Origin: JAWKIW01 sp041394145
GTDB taxonomy: Bacteria; Actinomycetota; Acidimicrobiia; Acidimicrobiales; Acidimicrobilacustridaceae
Length of the DNA: 64,000 bases
Direction: 5' to 3'
Assembly (NCBI GenBank): GCA_041394145.1
Contig: JAWKIW010000002.1
Span: forward strand, 124,001 to 188,000
Shown: positions 16,284 to 24,670 of the stretch, piece by piece
Numbering within the stretch: position 1 is the first letter of the stretch
How the letters are laid out: each line of letters opens with the position of its first letter
Position numbers and translations under genes: made by a program
Notes under the pieces: generated by a model
Databases searched by the model: none
What the model was told of the DNA's origin: nothing
What the model saw: only the letters and a program-made list of their open reading frames with translations

Positions 16284-18833
16284 TCAGTCGTCGGCGGCGG
16301 TGGCCGGCGCCCAGGCCACGCGGGCCATGTGGGCGTGGGTCAACAGGTCGGGGTTCGACGGCACCACCCGCACCGTGTAGCCGTAGTTGCCGGCGCGGCG
16401 GAGTCCCACCTCGGCGGTGAAGCGGTGCCAGTGGGCCACCTGCGCCTCGCCGTCGATCTGCATGGTGGCGGTCTCGGGAGCCCGCAGCTCGTCGTCGGGG
16501 TCGACCGGTCCGTACAGCACCTGGACCTCGACGTCGGCCGGCTCGAGGTCACCGAGGTCGACCTCGGCCTCGACGCGGTAGCGGGCGCCGTGGTCACCGG
16601 CGACGTGGTCGATGGCGGTGCTGGTCACCGCCACCGACGGCCAGGCCCGGAACACCGACCGCTTCCACCGCACCAGGGCCCGGGCCCGCTCGTACCCGTC
16701 GGCGGCGAGCTCCTCGCTGCGGGCGGCGGCGGGCTCGTAGTGCTCGGTGACGTACTCCTTGAGCATGCGGGTGGCCTGCAGCTCGGGTCCCAGGCGGGCC
16801 AACGAGCACTTGACCTTGTGCAGCCACTCCGTCGGGACGCCGTCGGCGTCACGGCGGTAGAACAGGGGCACGACCTGGCGCTCGAGGAGGCCGAACAGCC
16901 CCTCGGCCTCGATGCCGTTGCGGGCGTCGACGTCGTCCTGCCACTCCGCCGACGGGATGGCCCAGCCGACGTCGGGCTCGTACAGCTCGTCCCACCAACC
17001 GTCGAGGATCGACAGGTTCAGCGCGCCGTTCAGGGCCGCCTTCATGCCCGAGGTGCCGCACGCCTCCATCGGTCGCAGCGGGTTGTTGAGCCACACGTCG
17101 ACGCCGGCGACGAGCACGGTCGCCACGGAGATGTCGTAGTCCTCGACGAAGACCAGCCGCAGCCGCGTGTCGAGGTCGTCGGCCGCGTTCGCCACCTGCT
17201 GGAGCAGCTGCTTGCCCAGGTCGTCGGCGGGGTGGGCCTTGCCGGCGATGATGATCTGCACCGGCCGCTCCTCCGACAGGAGCAGGGCCTTCAGCCGGTC
17301 CCAGTCGCCGAAGAGCAGGTTGGCCCGCTTGTAGGTGGCGAACCGCCGGGCGAAGCCGATCGTCAGCACGCCGGGGTCGAGCGCCTCGTCGGCCCAGGCG
17401 ACCTGTGACTCGCTCTTGCCCTTGGCCCGCCCGGCGGCCTTGAGGCGGTGGCGCACGAAGTTGACCAGCCGCTCCCGGTTCAAGCGCCGCACGGTCCACA
17501 GCTCGGAGTCGGGCACCGACTCGATGGCCGCCCACCGCTCGGCGGTGGCCTCCTGCCAGTCCGAGCCGATGCGGCGCTCCAGCAGATCGCTCATCTCGCG
17601 GGTGACCCAGGTGCGGCCGTGCACCCCGTTGGTGACCGACGAGATCGGCACCTCCTCGACGGGCAGCCCCGGCCAGACGCCCGAGAACATCTCGCGGCTG
17701 ACCTTGCCGTGCAGCTTGGACACGCCGTTGGTCTGGCCGGCGAGGCGCAGGCTCATCACCGCCATGTTGAAGACCTCGCCCTCGGGCTGGCCCGGCTCGT
17801 GGCCGAGCTCCATGAGCTCGTCGAAGGGCAGCCCGACCTCTCGGCACCAGGAGGTGAAGTAGGTCTCCATCAGCCCGCGGGGGAAGCGGTCGATGCCGGC
17901 GGGCACCGGGGTGTGGGTGGTGAACACCCCGCCCGGGCGGATGGCGGTCTTCGCCTCGGAGAAGGTGAGGCCGTGGTCGACCATCAGCCGCCTGATCCGC
18001 TCCAGGGCGAGGAACCCGGCGTGGCCCTCGTTGATGTGGAAGACCTGCGGCAGGCGGCCCAGTGCCTCGAGGGCCCGCACGCCGCCGATGCCGAGCAGGA
18101 TCTCCTGGCGGATGCGCTCCTCCACGCCGCCGCCGTAGAGGCGGTCGGTGATGAGCCGCAGATCGGCGGGGTTCTCCTCGAGGTCGGTGTCGAGCAGGAA
18201 CAGCGGGATGCGACCGACCCGGGCCTCCCACAGGCTGGCCTGCACGGGTGTGCCGGCGATGTCGACGGTGACCCGCACGTCGGGCACCGGCACCATCGCC
18301 ATGGCGTCGGGGTCGAGGCGCGGGAAGCTCTCCTGCTGCCAGCCGCGGATGTCGAGGCGCTGCCGGAAGTAGCCGTGGTGGTAGAAGAGCCCGATGCCGG
18401 TGAGCGGCAGGCCCAGCTCGTTGGCGGCCTTCAGGTGGTCACCGGCCAGCACGCCCAGGCCGCCCGAGTACTGGGGGAGGGCGGCGGCCACGCCGAACTC
18501 GGCGGCGAAGTAGCCGACCGATCGCAGCGGGCCGTCGCTGCGGAGCTGGAACCAGCGGGGGGCGTCGAGCGAGCGGCGCAGCTCGTCGCGCACCGACGCG
18601 GCCAGCGCCGTGAACGACGGGTCCTCGCCGAGCTCGTCGAGGTGGTCGGCCGACTCGGTGGCGAGCATGCCCGCCGGGTCGCCCTCGTAGTCCCAGTTCT
18701 CGGGGTCGATCCGGCGGAACAGCTCCTGGGCCCGCTCGTCGTGGATCCAGCCCAGGTTCATCACGACCTCCCGCAGCGGTGCCAGGGAGTCGGGCAGGTG
18801 GGAGGTGACCGTGAACGTCTTGGCGGCCTTCAT
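16284..18833 (-). CDS. glgP: Alpha-glucan (maltodextrin/glycogen) phosphorylase, GT35
   Basis: The 849-residue enzyme releases glucose-1-phosphate from alpha-1,4-glucans using PLP. It is the actinobacterial type with an N-terminal DUF3417 region (residues 1-110, LREVVMNLGWIHDERAQELF) ahead of the GT35 core. Recognisable core segments are FAAEFGVAAALPQYSGGLGV near residue 117, FHINEGHAGFLALERI near 280, IGFARRFATYKRANLL near 500 and the PLP-site region RPMEACGTSGMKAALNGALN near 605. The C-terminus carries a beta-sandwich of about 100 residues. The ATG at 18833 is preceded by a TAGGTT box at 8 bases. It is divergent from parA across 123 bases. Confidence 0.93.
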   Translation of the reverse strand: MKAAKTFTVTSHLPDSLAPLREVVMNLGWIHDERAQELFRRIDPENWDYEGDPAGMLATESADHLDELGEDPSFTALAASVRDELRRSLDAPRWFQLRSDGPLRSVGYFAAEFGVAAALPQYSGGLGVLAGDHLKAANELGLPLTGIGLFYHHGYFRQRLDIRGWQQESFPRLDPDAMAMVPVPDVRVTVDIAGTPVQASLWEARVGRIPLFLLDTDLEENPADLRLITDRLYGGGVEERIRQEILLGIGGVRALEALGRLPQVFHINEGHAGFLALERIRRLMVDHGLTFSEAKTAIRPGGVFTTHTPVPAGIDRFPRGLMETYFTSWCREVGLPFDELMELGHEPGQPEGEVFNMAVMSLRLAGQTNGVSKLHGKVSREMFSGVWPGLPVEEVPISSVTNGVHGRTWVTREMSDLLERRIGSDWQEATAERWAAIESVPDSELWTVRRLNRERLVNFVRHRLKAAGRAKGKSESQVAWADEALDPGVLTIGFARRFATYKRANLLFGDWDRLKALLLSEERPVQIIIAGKAHPADDLGKQLLQQVANAADDLDTRLRLVFVEDYDISVATVLVAGVDVWLNNPLRPMEACGTSGMKAALNGALNLSILDGWWDELYEPDVGWAIPSAEWQDDVDARNGIEAEGLFGLLERQVVPLFYRRDADGVPTEWLHKVKCSLARLGPELQATRMLKEYVTEHYEPAAARSEELAADGYERARALVRWKRSVFRAWPSVAVTSTAIDHVAGDHGARYRVEAEVDLGDLEPADVEVQVLYGPVDPDDELRAPETATMQIDGEAQVAHWHRFTAEVGLRRAGNYGYTVRVVPSNPDLLTHAHMARVAWAPATAADD

Positions 18834-18841
18834 GGCCCCGG

Positions 18842-18847
18842 AACCTA
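18842..18847 (-). promoter_or_regulatory. -10 element of leaderless promoter for glgP
   Basis: Minus-strand TAGGTT is followed by 8 bases and the ATG at 18833. Confidence 0.42.
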
Positions 18848-18942
18848 ACGCGGCCCATCGGGGGGCGGGTCGGGGGAGGGGCGGCCCGCCGGACAGTTCA
18901 CGCAATGGAAACCCACCCGCCCGATGGCGGACGACCATGCAC

Positions 18943-18948
18943 TACCTT
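18943..18948 (+). promoter_or_regulatory. -10 element of leaderless promoter for parA
   Basis: TACCTT is followed by 8 bases and the ATG at 18957; there is no ribosome-binding site. Confidence 0.42.
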
Positions 18949-18956
18949 GTGGCGCC

Positions 18957-19868
18957 ATGCCGTCGTCGATCGCCACCGTCAACCAGAAGGGCGGGGTCGG
19001 CAAGACCACGGTGGCGCTGGGGATCGCCTCGGCCGCCGCCCACGCCGGCCTGCGCGTGCTGGTGGTCGACCTCGATCCCCAGGCCAACGCCTCCACCGGG
19101 CTGGGGGTGTGGAGCCCCGAGCTCACCGTCGACACCGCGCTGGAGGCCGACCAGCCGGGCGTGCTGCGCAAGGTCATCACCTCCTCGACCTGGGAGGTCC
19201 CCGGCGGCGTCGTGCCCGACGTGGCGGCGTCGTCGCCGGCGCTCGCGCGCCGCGAGGCCGCCCTCACCAACGACCCCATCGGTGCCCAGGACCGGTTGGC
19301 GCTGGCCCTCGAGGGCCTCGACGACTACGACGTGATCATCGTCGACTGCCCGCCGTCACTGGGCCTGCTCACCGTCAACGGCCTCTTCGCCGTCGACCGT
19401 GCCCTGGTGGTGAGCGAGCCGGGAGCGTGGGCCTCCGACGGGGTCGAGCAGATCCTGCGCACCGTCTCGCGCATCTCGTCGCGCCGCGCCGGCGCGCTGG
19501 GCGTCGCCGGCATCGCCGTGAACCGCCTGGGCCGCACCCGTGACGGCCGGTACTGGTACGAGCAGCTGGTGCAGACCTACGGCGACCAGGTGCTGCCCCC
19601 CGTCCACCAGCGGGCCGCCCTGCCGGAGGCCGCGGCCCAGTCGCTGCCCATCCACGGCCTCGGCCACCGCCCCGGCGCACCCGAGGCCGCCGCCGAGCTC
19701 GACGAGCTGGTGCGCCGGCTGTTCCCCGAGCTGGTGCCTCCGGTGACGTCGCCGCCGGTGGCCCCGCCCGACGAGACCCCCACGGACGCCTCGTCGGACG
19801 CCCCGGGCCCGGTGCCGGCGGCGCCTGCCGGCGGCCGCGCCGACGACGACGGAGGGCCCTCGGCGTGA
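18957..19868 (+). CDS. ParA/MinD-type ATPase (orphan ParA)
   Basis: This 303-residue ParA-family ATPase has the deviant Walker A motif NQKGGVGKTT at residues 8-17, with the signature Lys, the A' motif VVDLDPQANASTG near residue 38, and Walker B VIIVDCPPSLGLLT near residue 125. Residues about 255-303 are a Pro/Asp-rich tail. Such ATPases position DNA or protein complexes by ATP-dependent dimerisation. There is no ParB gene or parS-like palindrome next to it. Its stop overlaps a tail-anchored membrane protein by four bases, which suggests the cargo or anchor is at the membrane. Confidence 0.88.
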   Translation: MPSSIATVNQKGGVGKTTVALGIASAAAHAGLRVLVVDLDPQANASTGLGVWSPELTVDTALEADQPGVLRKVITSSTWEVPGGVVPDVAASSPALARREAALTNDPIGAQDRLALALEGLDDYDVIIVDCPPSLGLLTVNGLFAVDRALVVSEPGAWASDGVEQILRTVSRISSRRAGALGVAGIAVNRLGRTRDGRYWYEQLVQTYGDQVLPPVHQRAALPEAAAQSLPIHGLGHRPGAPEAAAELDELVRRLFPELVPPVTSPPVAPPDETPTDASSDAPGPVPAAPAGGRADDDGGPSA

Positions 19869-20323
19869 GCGGCTACGACCCGAAGCGCCGGCGCGGCCAT
19901 CGCGACCCGTCGCCCGACGAGCCGCCCCCCGTCGACGCCCTCCTGGGCCCACCTCCCGGCGGCCCGTCGCCCGAGGACACCGAGGCCGCCGCCGGTGAGC
20001 CGGCCGAGGCGGCCGTCCTCGCCCCCGTGCCCGGGGTGCCGGTGGCCGAGGACACGACCCCGGCGGCGACGTCGACCGGTTCGTCCATCCGCGAGCAGGT
20101 CGCCGCCATCGAGCGCGAGGTCGAGGCGGCGGCGGCCAGCGCCGGTGCCGAGCCGGCGGCGGTGCCCCACACCGTGCCGGCCGAGACCCGACCCCCCGCC
20201 ACCGCCCCGCCCGAGCCGGGGGCCCGGCGCCGCCGCTCGCCGCTGGTGCCGGCGGTGGTCGCCCTCGTCGTCGCCGCGCTGGTGGCGCTGCTCGTCGTGA
20301 TGCTGCGTCGCCGCCGCCGTTGA
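19865..20323 (+). CDS. Tail-anchored, disordered protein coupled to ParA
   Basis: This 152-residue protein is not recognised. It opens with a conserved-looking basic/acidic motif (SGYDPKRRRGHRDPSPDEPP), continues with a long Pro/Ala/Glu-rich disordered region and a short amphipathic helix near residue 72 (SIREQVAAIEREVEAAAAS). It ends in one transmembrane helix (LVPAVVALVVAALVALLVVM) followed directly by RRRRR. That topology places nearly the whole protein in the cytoplasm with a C-terminal anchor. The GTG start overlaps the ParA stop (GTGA). I infer that it recruits the ParA ATPase to the membrane or is positioned by it. Confidence 0.7.
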   Translation: MSGYDPKRRRGHRDPSPDEPPPVDALLGPPPGGPSPEDTEAAAGEPAEAAVLAPVPGVPVAEDTTPAATSTGSSIREQVAAIEREVEAAAASAGAEPAAVPHTVPAETRPPATAPPEPGARRRRSPLVPAVVALVVAALVALLVVMLRRRRR

Positions 20324-20333
20324 CGCGGCCCGG

Positions 20334-20921
20334 TCAGGTCGCGGCGCCGGCCTCGTCGCCGGTGCCGCCGGTGCCGCCGGCCTCCTCGTCGGCGCGGCGC
20401 TGCAGCTGACGGCGGTCGATCCCGCTGCGGCGCTCCTGCCCGCTGCGGCGCTGGCGGGTCACCTTGGCCCAGTCCTGCGTCTTGCGCCGGTCCGCGCCGC
20501 TGCGCCGGTCACCGCCGCTGCGGCGCTCACCGGTCTCGAGGAGGTGGCGGAGCGCGTCGATGCCGTCGGCCAGCTCCTCGGCGTCGTCGCGGGGCACCAC
20601 CACCAGGGCACCGGCGGCCAGCGCCTCGTCGACGACCCCCCGGTCGGCCGACACGAGCACGATCTCGGGGGGCAGGCCGGCCTCGGTGGGGATCTCGCGC
20701 AGCGGTGCCACGGCCTCGCTGCCGAGCATGCCGGTGAGCTCGTTGCCGAGCACGATCGCCGCCGGCTTCACGAAGGGCGCGAGCTGGATCGCCCGCGCCG
20801 CGTTGTCCACCTCCTCGATCACCTCGAAGCCGGCGGCGCTGAGCGCCACCGCCATGGCCCGGCGATCGACGAGGTCGGAGGCGCAGACCATCGCCCGCAG
20901 CGAGCGGCTCGGCAGCGCCAT
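20334..20921 (-). CDS. Degenerate receiver-domain protein with RRSGxDRR repeats
   Basis: Residues 8-125 of this 195-residue protein fit a response-regulator receiver fold (MVCASDLVDRRAMAVALSAAGFEV). The phospho-acceptor position reads AIVLGNELTGMLG, with no Asp after the beta-3 strand, so normal phosphorylation is unlikely. The C-terminal 60 residues carry four copies of an RRSGxDRR-like repeat in two pairs (RRSGGDRRSGADRR and RRSGQERRSGIDRR), then a Gly/Ala/Glu tail. The start ATG is at 20921. It is convergent with the parA operon with only 10 bases between. Function is unknown; a phosphorylation-independent adaptor is one reading. Confidence 0.72.
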   Translation of the reverse strand: MALPSRSLRAMVCASDLVDRRAMAVALSAAGFEVIEEVDNAARAIQLAPFVKPAAIVLGNELTGMLGSEAVAPLREIPTEAGLPPEIVLVSADRGVVDEALAAGALVVVPRDDAEELADGIDALRHLLETGERRSGGDRRSGADRRKTQDWAKVTRQRRSGQERRSGIDRRQLQRRADEEAGGTGGTGDEAGAAT

Positions 20922-21027
20922 CAGCAGTCCTCCTCATCGGTCCCACGCAGCGCGCGTGGGGGGTCACGCGCCCATGCTTGCACGCGCAGCGAGACGCTGC
21001 TCGGACCGTGAGCGGGACGCCGCGGGG

Positions 21028-22445
21028 TCAGCGCGGGAGGACGACGAGTCGTCGCTCGGTGAGCTCGTCGACGGCGTAGGCGGGGCCCTCGCGGGTGTTC
21101 CCCGAGGCCTTGACGCCGCCGTAGGGCATCTGGTCGGCCCGGAAGGTCGGCATCTCGTTGACCAGCACCCCGCCGAACTCCAGTCGGTGGGCCGCGTCGA
21201 GGGCTCGACCCAGCGAGGCGGTGAAGACCGCGGCCTGCAGCCCGTAGCTGGTGTCGTTGGCGAGGGCGACCGCCTCGTCGAAGCTCGCGTAGGGCGCCAC
21301 CCCGACGACCGGTCCGAACACCTCCTCGCGGCACACGGCCATGTCGGCGGTGACCCCGTCGAGCACGGTGGGGGCGAGCACGCCGCGATCGTCGACGGTG
21401 CCGCCGCAGCGGATCGTCGCGCCGCCGCCGACGGCCGCCTCCACGATCCCGTGGACGCGGCGGGTGTCGTCGCCGGTGATGAGGGCCGACACGTCGGTGG
21501 TCGGGTCGAGGGGATCGCCGCACACCAACCGCTGCACGCGGGGCACCAGCTCGTCGAGGAAGCGGCCGTGCACGGCCTCGTGCACGTACACCCGTTGCAC
21601 GGCGATGCACGTCTGACCGGCGAAGGCGAAGCCGCCGGCGGCCACCTTGGCCGCGGCCAGGGCCAGGTCGGCGTCGGCCTCGTGATGACCGGTGCGCTGT
21701 TGCCGAGCTCGAGGCCCACCCGGGCTTGCGGGCGCAGCGGCGGCGATGGCCCAGCCGACCGCCGCCGAGCCGGTGAAGGAGATCACCGCCACGTCGGGGT
21801 GCTCGACGAGGCGTGGCGCCACGTCGTCGTCGCAGGTGACCACGTTGAGCCAGCCGTCGGGCAACCCGGCCTCGTCGAGCAGCAGGTCGGCGAGTCGCAG
21901 CGCGGTGAGGGGGTGTTCGGGCCGGCTTGAGCACCACGGGGCAGCCGGCGGCGATGGCCGGCGCCACCTTGTGGGCGACGAGGTTGAGCGGGAAGTTGAA
22001 CGGCGTGATGGCGCCCACCACGCCCCGGGGCACCCGCAGCACGAAGGCCACCTTGCCCTCGCCCGCCGCGCTCGCGCCCGAAGCGGACGGTCTCGCCGGT
22101 GTGGGTGCGGGCCACGGCGGCGGCGAAGCGGAACGTGTCGACGGCGCGCGTCGCCTCGACCCGGGCGGCGGTGATCGGCTTGGCGGACTCCTCGGTGATC
22201 GACCGGGCGAGCTCGTCCACCCGGGCGGCCAGCGCGACGGCCGCGCGGTCGAGCACCTCGGCTCGGCGGTGGGCGGGCAGCGGCCCGGCGCGGTGGCGGG
22301 CGAGGGCCGCGGCCACCGCTGCGCCGAGGTCGGCGACGGTGCCGGCCGGCACGTTTCCGACCTCGTGGTCGTCCCAGGGCGACCGGACGACCAGGACGGC
22401 GTCGTCGGCGTCGCCGTGGTCGACGTGCTCGCCGCCGATGCGCAT
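21028..22445 (-). pseudogene. Aldehyde dehydrogenase family gene, frameshifted (probable assembly indels)
   Basis: NAD(P)-dependent aldehyde dehydrogenase of about 472 residues, read in several frames. The N-terminus (MRIGGEHVDHGDADDAVLVV) continues to HTGETVRF, then the frame changes near 22080, near 21920 and twice near 21690-21750. The family landmarks are all kept: GAITPFNFPLNLVAHKVAPA, VISFTGSAAVGW, LELGNSAPV, the catalytic Cys in FAFAGQTCIAVQRVYVH, CREEVFGPVV and GGVKASGNTREGP. The uninterrupted conservation across breaks argues for sequence errors rather than decay. It lies 32 bases downstream of the agmatine-deiminase-like gene on the same strand, suggesting one operon and a role in oxidising aminoaldehydes. 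Confidence 0.82.
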
Positions 22446-22477
22446 GGGCGTGCAGCCGGGCAACGGGACGCCTCCGC

Positions 22478-23482
22478 TCAGCGTCCGGCTGGCACGGAGG
22501 TGGTGATGGCGTGCACGCCGCCCCCGCCGTAGGCCAGCACCGTGGCGGGCACCGGCACCGTCTCGCGGCCTGGGAACTGCGCGCCGATCAGGTCGAGCAT
22601 CCGCCGTCGGCGGCGGCGCCGGCGACGGGGACGTGTACTGCCGTCGCCGACGTAGAAGCCGACGTAGGGGACCTCGACGATCTCGTCGAAGCACTCGACG
22701 TGGGGCAGCACGTCGATCTCGACCACGTCGAGGCCCGCCTCCTCGAGCCGCCGCCGGGCGTCGGCGGCGGCGGCGTGGTCGGGGTCGTCGGTGTCGGTGG
22801 TCGTCTGCAGCAGCACCCGGTCGGGGTCGTCGGTGAAGGCCACGACGTCGTCGATGTGCCCGCCGGCCCGGTCGTCGGCGAGACCTCCGGCGATCCACAC
22901 GACCCGCTCGACGCCGAGCCACGCCCGCAGCAGGTCCTCGGCGGGGGATCGCGCCAGCCCGGGGTTGCGCCGCTCGTCGAGCACGCACGACTCCGACACC
23001 ACGATCGTGCCCCGTCCGTTGCCCACGAAGGCCCCGCCCTCCAGGACGAACGGTGCCCGTTCGACCGGCAGCCCGAGGTGCGCGGCGAGCGGGGAGGCCA
23101 GCTCGGCGTCGCGGTCCCAGGGGGCGAGGCGCTCGCCCCAGCCGTTGAACCCGAGGTGCACGGCCAGCCGCTCGCCCGCTTCGTCGACCACCACGACGGG
23201 CCCGGTGTCTCGGATCCACGAGTCGTCGAGCGCCAGCTCGACCACCTCGATGCCGTCGCCCAGCCAGCCGGCGGCGGCCCGGCCCTCGCCCTCGTCGGCG
23301 ACGACGAGCACCGGCTCGCGCTCGGCGATCAGGCGGGCCGTGGCGGCGAAGGCGTCGCGGGCGGCGCCGAGGTGGCCGCGCCAGAAGTCGATGCGGCGCA
23401 TGGTCGGCCAGGCCATGACCGTGCGCTCGTGGGCGGCGGTCGCTGCCGGGAGGCGGAAGCCGCGCTCGGCCGGTGTCGCCAT
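22478..23482 (-). CDS. Agmatine deiminase family protein (PAD fold) lacking the catalytic Cys
   Basis: This 334-residue protein has the five-bladed fold of agmatine deiminase (agmatine to N-carbamoylputrescine). It keeps DDSWIRDTGPVVVV near residue 86, LEGGAFVGNGRGT near 150 and AGGHIDDVVAF near 215. The nucleophilic Cys motif, normally GGGxIHCIT, reads GGGGVHAITTSVPAG: Ala replaces Cys. The difference needs two base changes, so it is not a simple indel. A run of nine Arg at 22601-22640 results from two compensating one-base shifts; reading the other frame there restores the family sequence VHVPVAGAAAD. It is divergent from alanine dehydrogenase (69-base gap). Confidence 0.8.
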   Translation of the reverse strand: MATPAERGFRLPAATAAHERTVMAWPTMRRIDFWRGHLGAARDAFAATARLIAEREPVLVVADEGEGRAAAGWLGDGIEVVELALDDSWIRDTGPVVVVDEAGERLAVHLGFNGWGERLAPWDRDAELASPLAAHLGLPVERAPFVLEGGAFVGNGRGTIVVSESCVLDERRNPGLARSPAEDLLRAWLGVERVVWIAGGLADDRAGGHIDDVVAFTDDPDRVLLQTTTDTDDPDHAAAADARRRLEEAGLDVVEIDVLPHVECFDEIVEVPYVGFYVGDGSTRPRRRRRRRRRMLDLIGAQFPGRETVPVPATVLAYGGGGVHAITTSVPAGR

Positions 23483-23551
23483 GTGCCCCTCCCGTGTCGT
23501 CCGCCTGCGCCGCCGGCCGTGCCGGCCCGCTCATGATGGCACGATGGGGCG

Positions 23552-24670
23552 ATGCCGACCGTTGGGGTGCCCCGCGAGGTCAAGTCGGACGAGCACCGGG
23601 TCGCCGTCACCCCCGACGGGGTGCACGAGCTCGAGCGGCACGGCGTCGACGTGCTGGTGGAGGCGGGTGCCGGGTCCGACGCCGGGATCGCCGACGAGGA
23701 GCTGGCCGCCGCCGGGGCCGAGGTCGTCGCCTCGGCGGCCGAGGTGTGGGGCCGCGCCGACCTCGTGTGCAAGGTCAAGGAGCCCCAGCCGTCGGAGTTC
23801 GAGCACCTCCGTCCCGGGCTCGTGCTGTTCACCTACCTCCACCTCGCCGCCTACCCCGAGGTGGCCGACGAGCTGCTGGCCCGGCGGGTCACCGCCGTCG
23901 GCTACGAGACGGTCGAGCTGGCGTCGGGGGCGCTGCCGCTGCTGGCGCCCATGAGCGAGGTCGCCGGGCGCATGGCGGTGCAGATCGGGGCCCACTTCCT
24001 GGAGCGCCACAACGGCGGGCGCGGGGTGCTGCTCGGCGGGGCGCCCGGCGTGCAGCCGGGCCGGGTCACCGTGCTCGGGGCCGGCAACGTGGGCTGGAAC
24101 GCGGCGTGGATCGCGGCCGGCATGGAGGCCGAGGTCAACCTGCTCGACGCCAACCTCGACCGCCTCCGCATGGTCGACCAGATCCACAAGGGCCGCATCA
24201 CGACGCTGGCCTCGAACCGGGGCGCCATCGCCCGGTCGGTCGCGTCCTCGGACCTGGTGATCGGCGCCGTGCTGGTCCCCGGCGGCCGGGCCCCCGTGCT
24301 GGTGACCGAGGCGATGGTCGCCTCGATGCGGCCGGGATCGGTGATCGTCGACGTCGCCGTCGACCAGGGTGGCTGCGTCGAGACGATCCACGAGACGTTC
24401 CACCACGACCCGGTGTACGAGCACCACGGCGTGCTGCACTACGGCGTGGGCAACATCCCCGGTGCCGTGCCGCACACCTCCACCCACGCCCTCACCAACG
24501 CGACGTTGCCCTACCTCGCCGAGCTGGCGGCGCGGGGCCTCGCCGGCGCGGTCGCCGCCCGCCCCGAGCTGGCCGTCGGCGTGAACACCTGCGACGGGCG
24601 ACTGGTGCACCGCGCGGTGGCCGAGTCGCTCGGCCGCGACCACGTCGAGCTCGCCGACGTGCTGCCATGA
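23552..24670 (+). CDS. ald: Alanine dehydrogenase
   Basis: This 372-residue NAD-dependent enzyme interconverts L-alanine and pyruvate plus ammonia. VGVPREVKSDEHRVAVTP opens the protein. Substrate-binding Arg 15 or so, Lys in LVCKVKEPQP near residue 74 and His in FTYLHLAA near 95 are present. The nucleotide-binding loop is VTVLGAGNVGWNAA near residue 172, and DVAVDQGGCVET and GNIPGAVPHTSTHAL are family signatures. The ATG at 23552 is the only start that keeps the family N-terminus. Its stop overlaps the aminotransferase start by four bases. The pair could recycle alanine produced by a pyruvate-dependent transaminase back to pyruvate. Confidence 0.95.
   Translation: MPTVGVPREVKSDEHRVAVTPDGVHELERHGVDVLVEAGAGSDAGIADEELAAAGAEVVASAAEVWGRADLVCKVKEPQPSEFEHLRPGLVLFTYLHLAAYPEVADELLARRVTAVGYETVELASGALPLLAPMSEVAGRMAVQIGAHFLERHNGGRGVLLGGAPGVQPGRVTVLGAGNVGWNAAWIAAGMEAEVNLLDANLDRLRMVDQIHKGRITTLASNRGAIARSVASSDLVIGAVLVPGGRAPVLVTEAMVASMRPGSVIVDVAVDQGGCVETIHETFHHDPVYEHHGVLHYGVGNIPGAVPHTSTHALTNATLPYLAELAARGLAGAVAARPELAVGVNTCDGRLVHRAVAESLGRDHVELADVLP

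Noticed and set aside
21028..22445. True decay of the aldehyde dehydrogenase into a pseudogene
   Set aside because: All motifs including the catalytic Cys are intact on both sides of each break, and the same type of break affects many unrelated genes in this half of the window.
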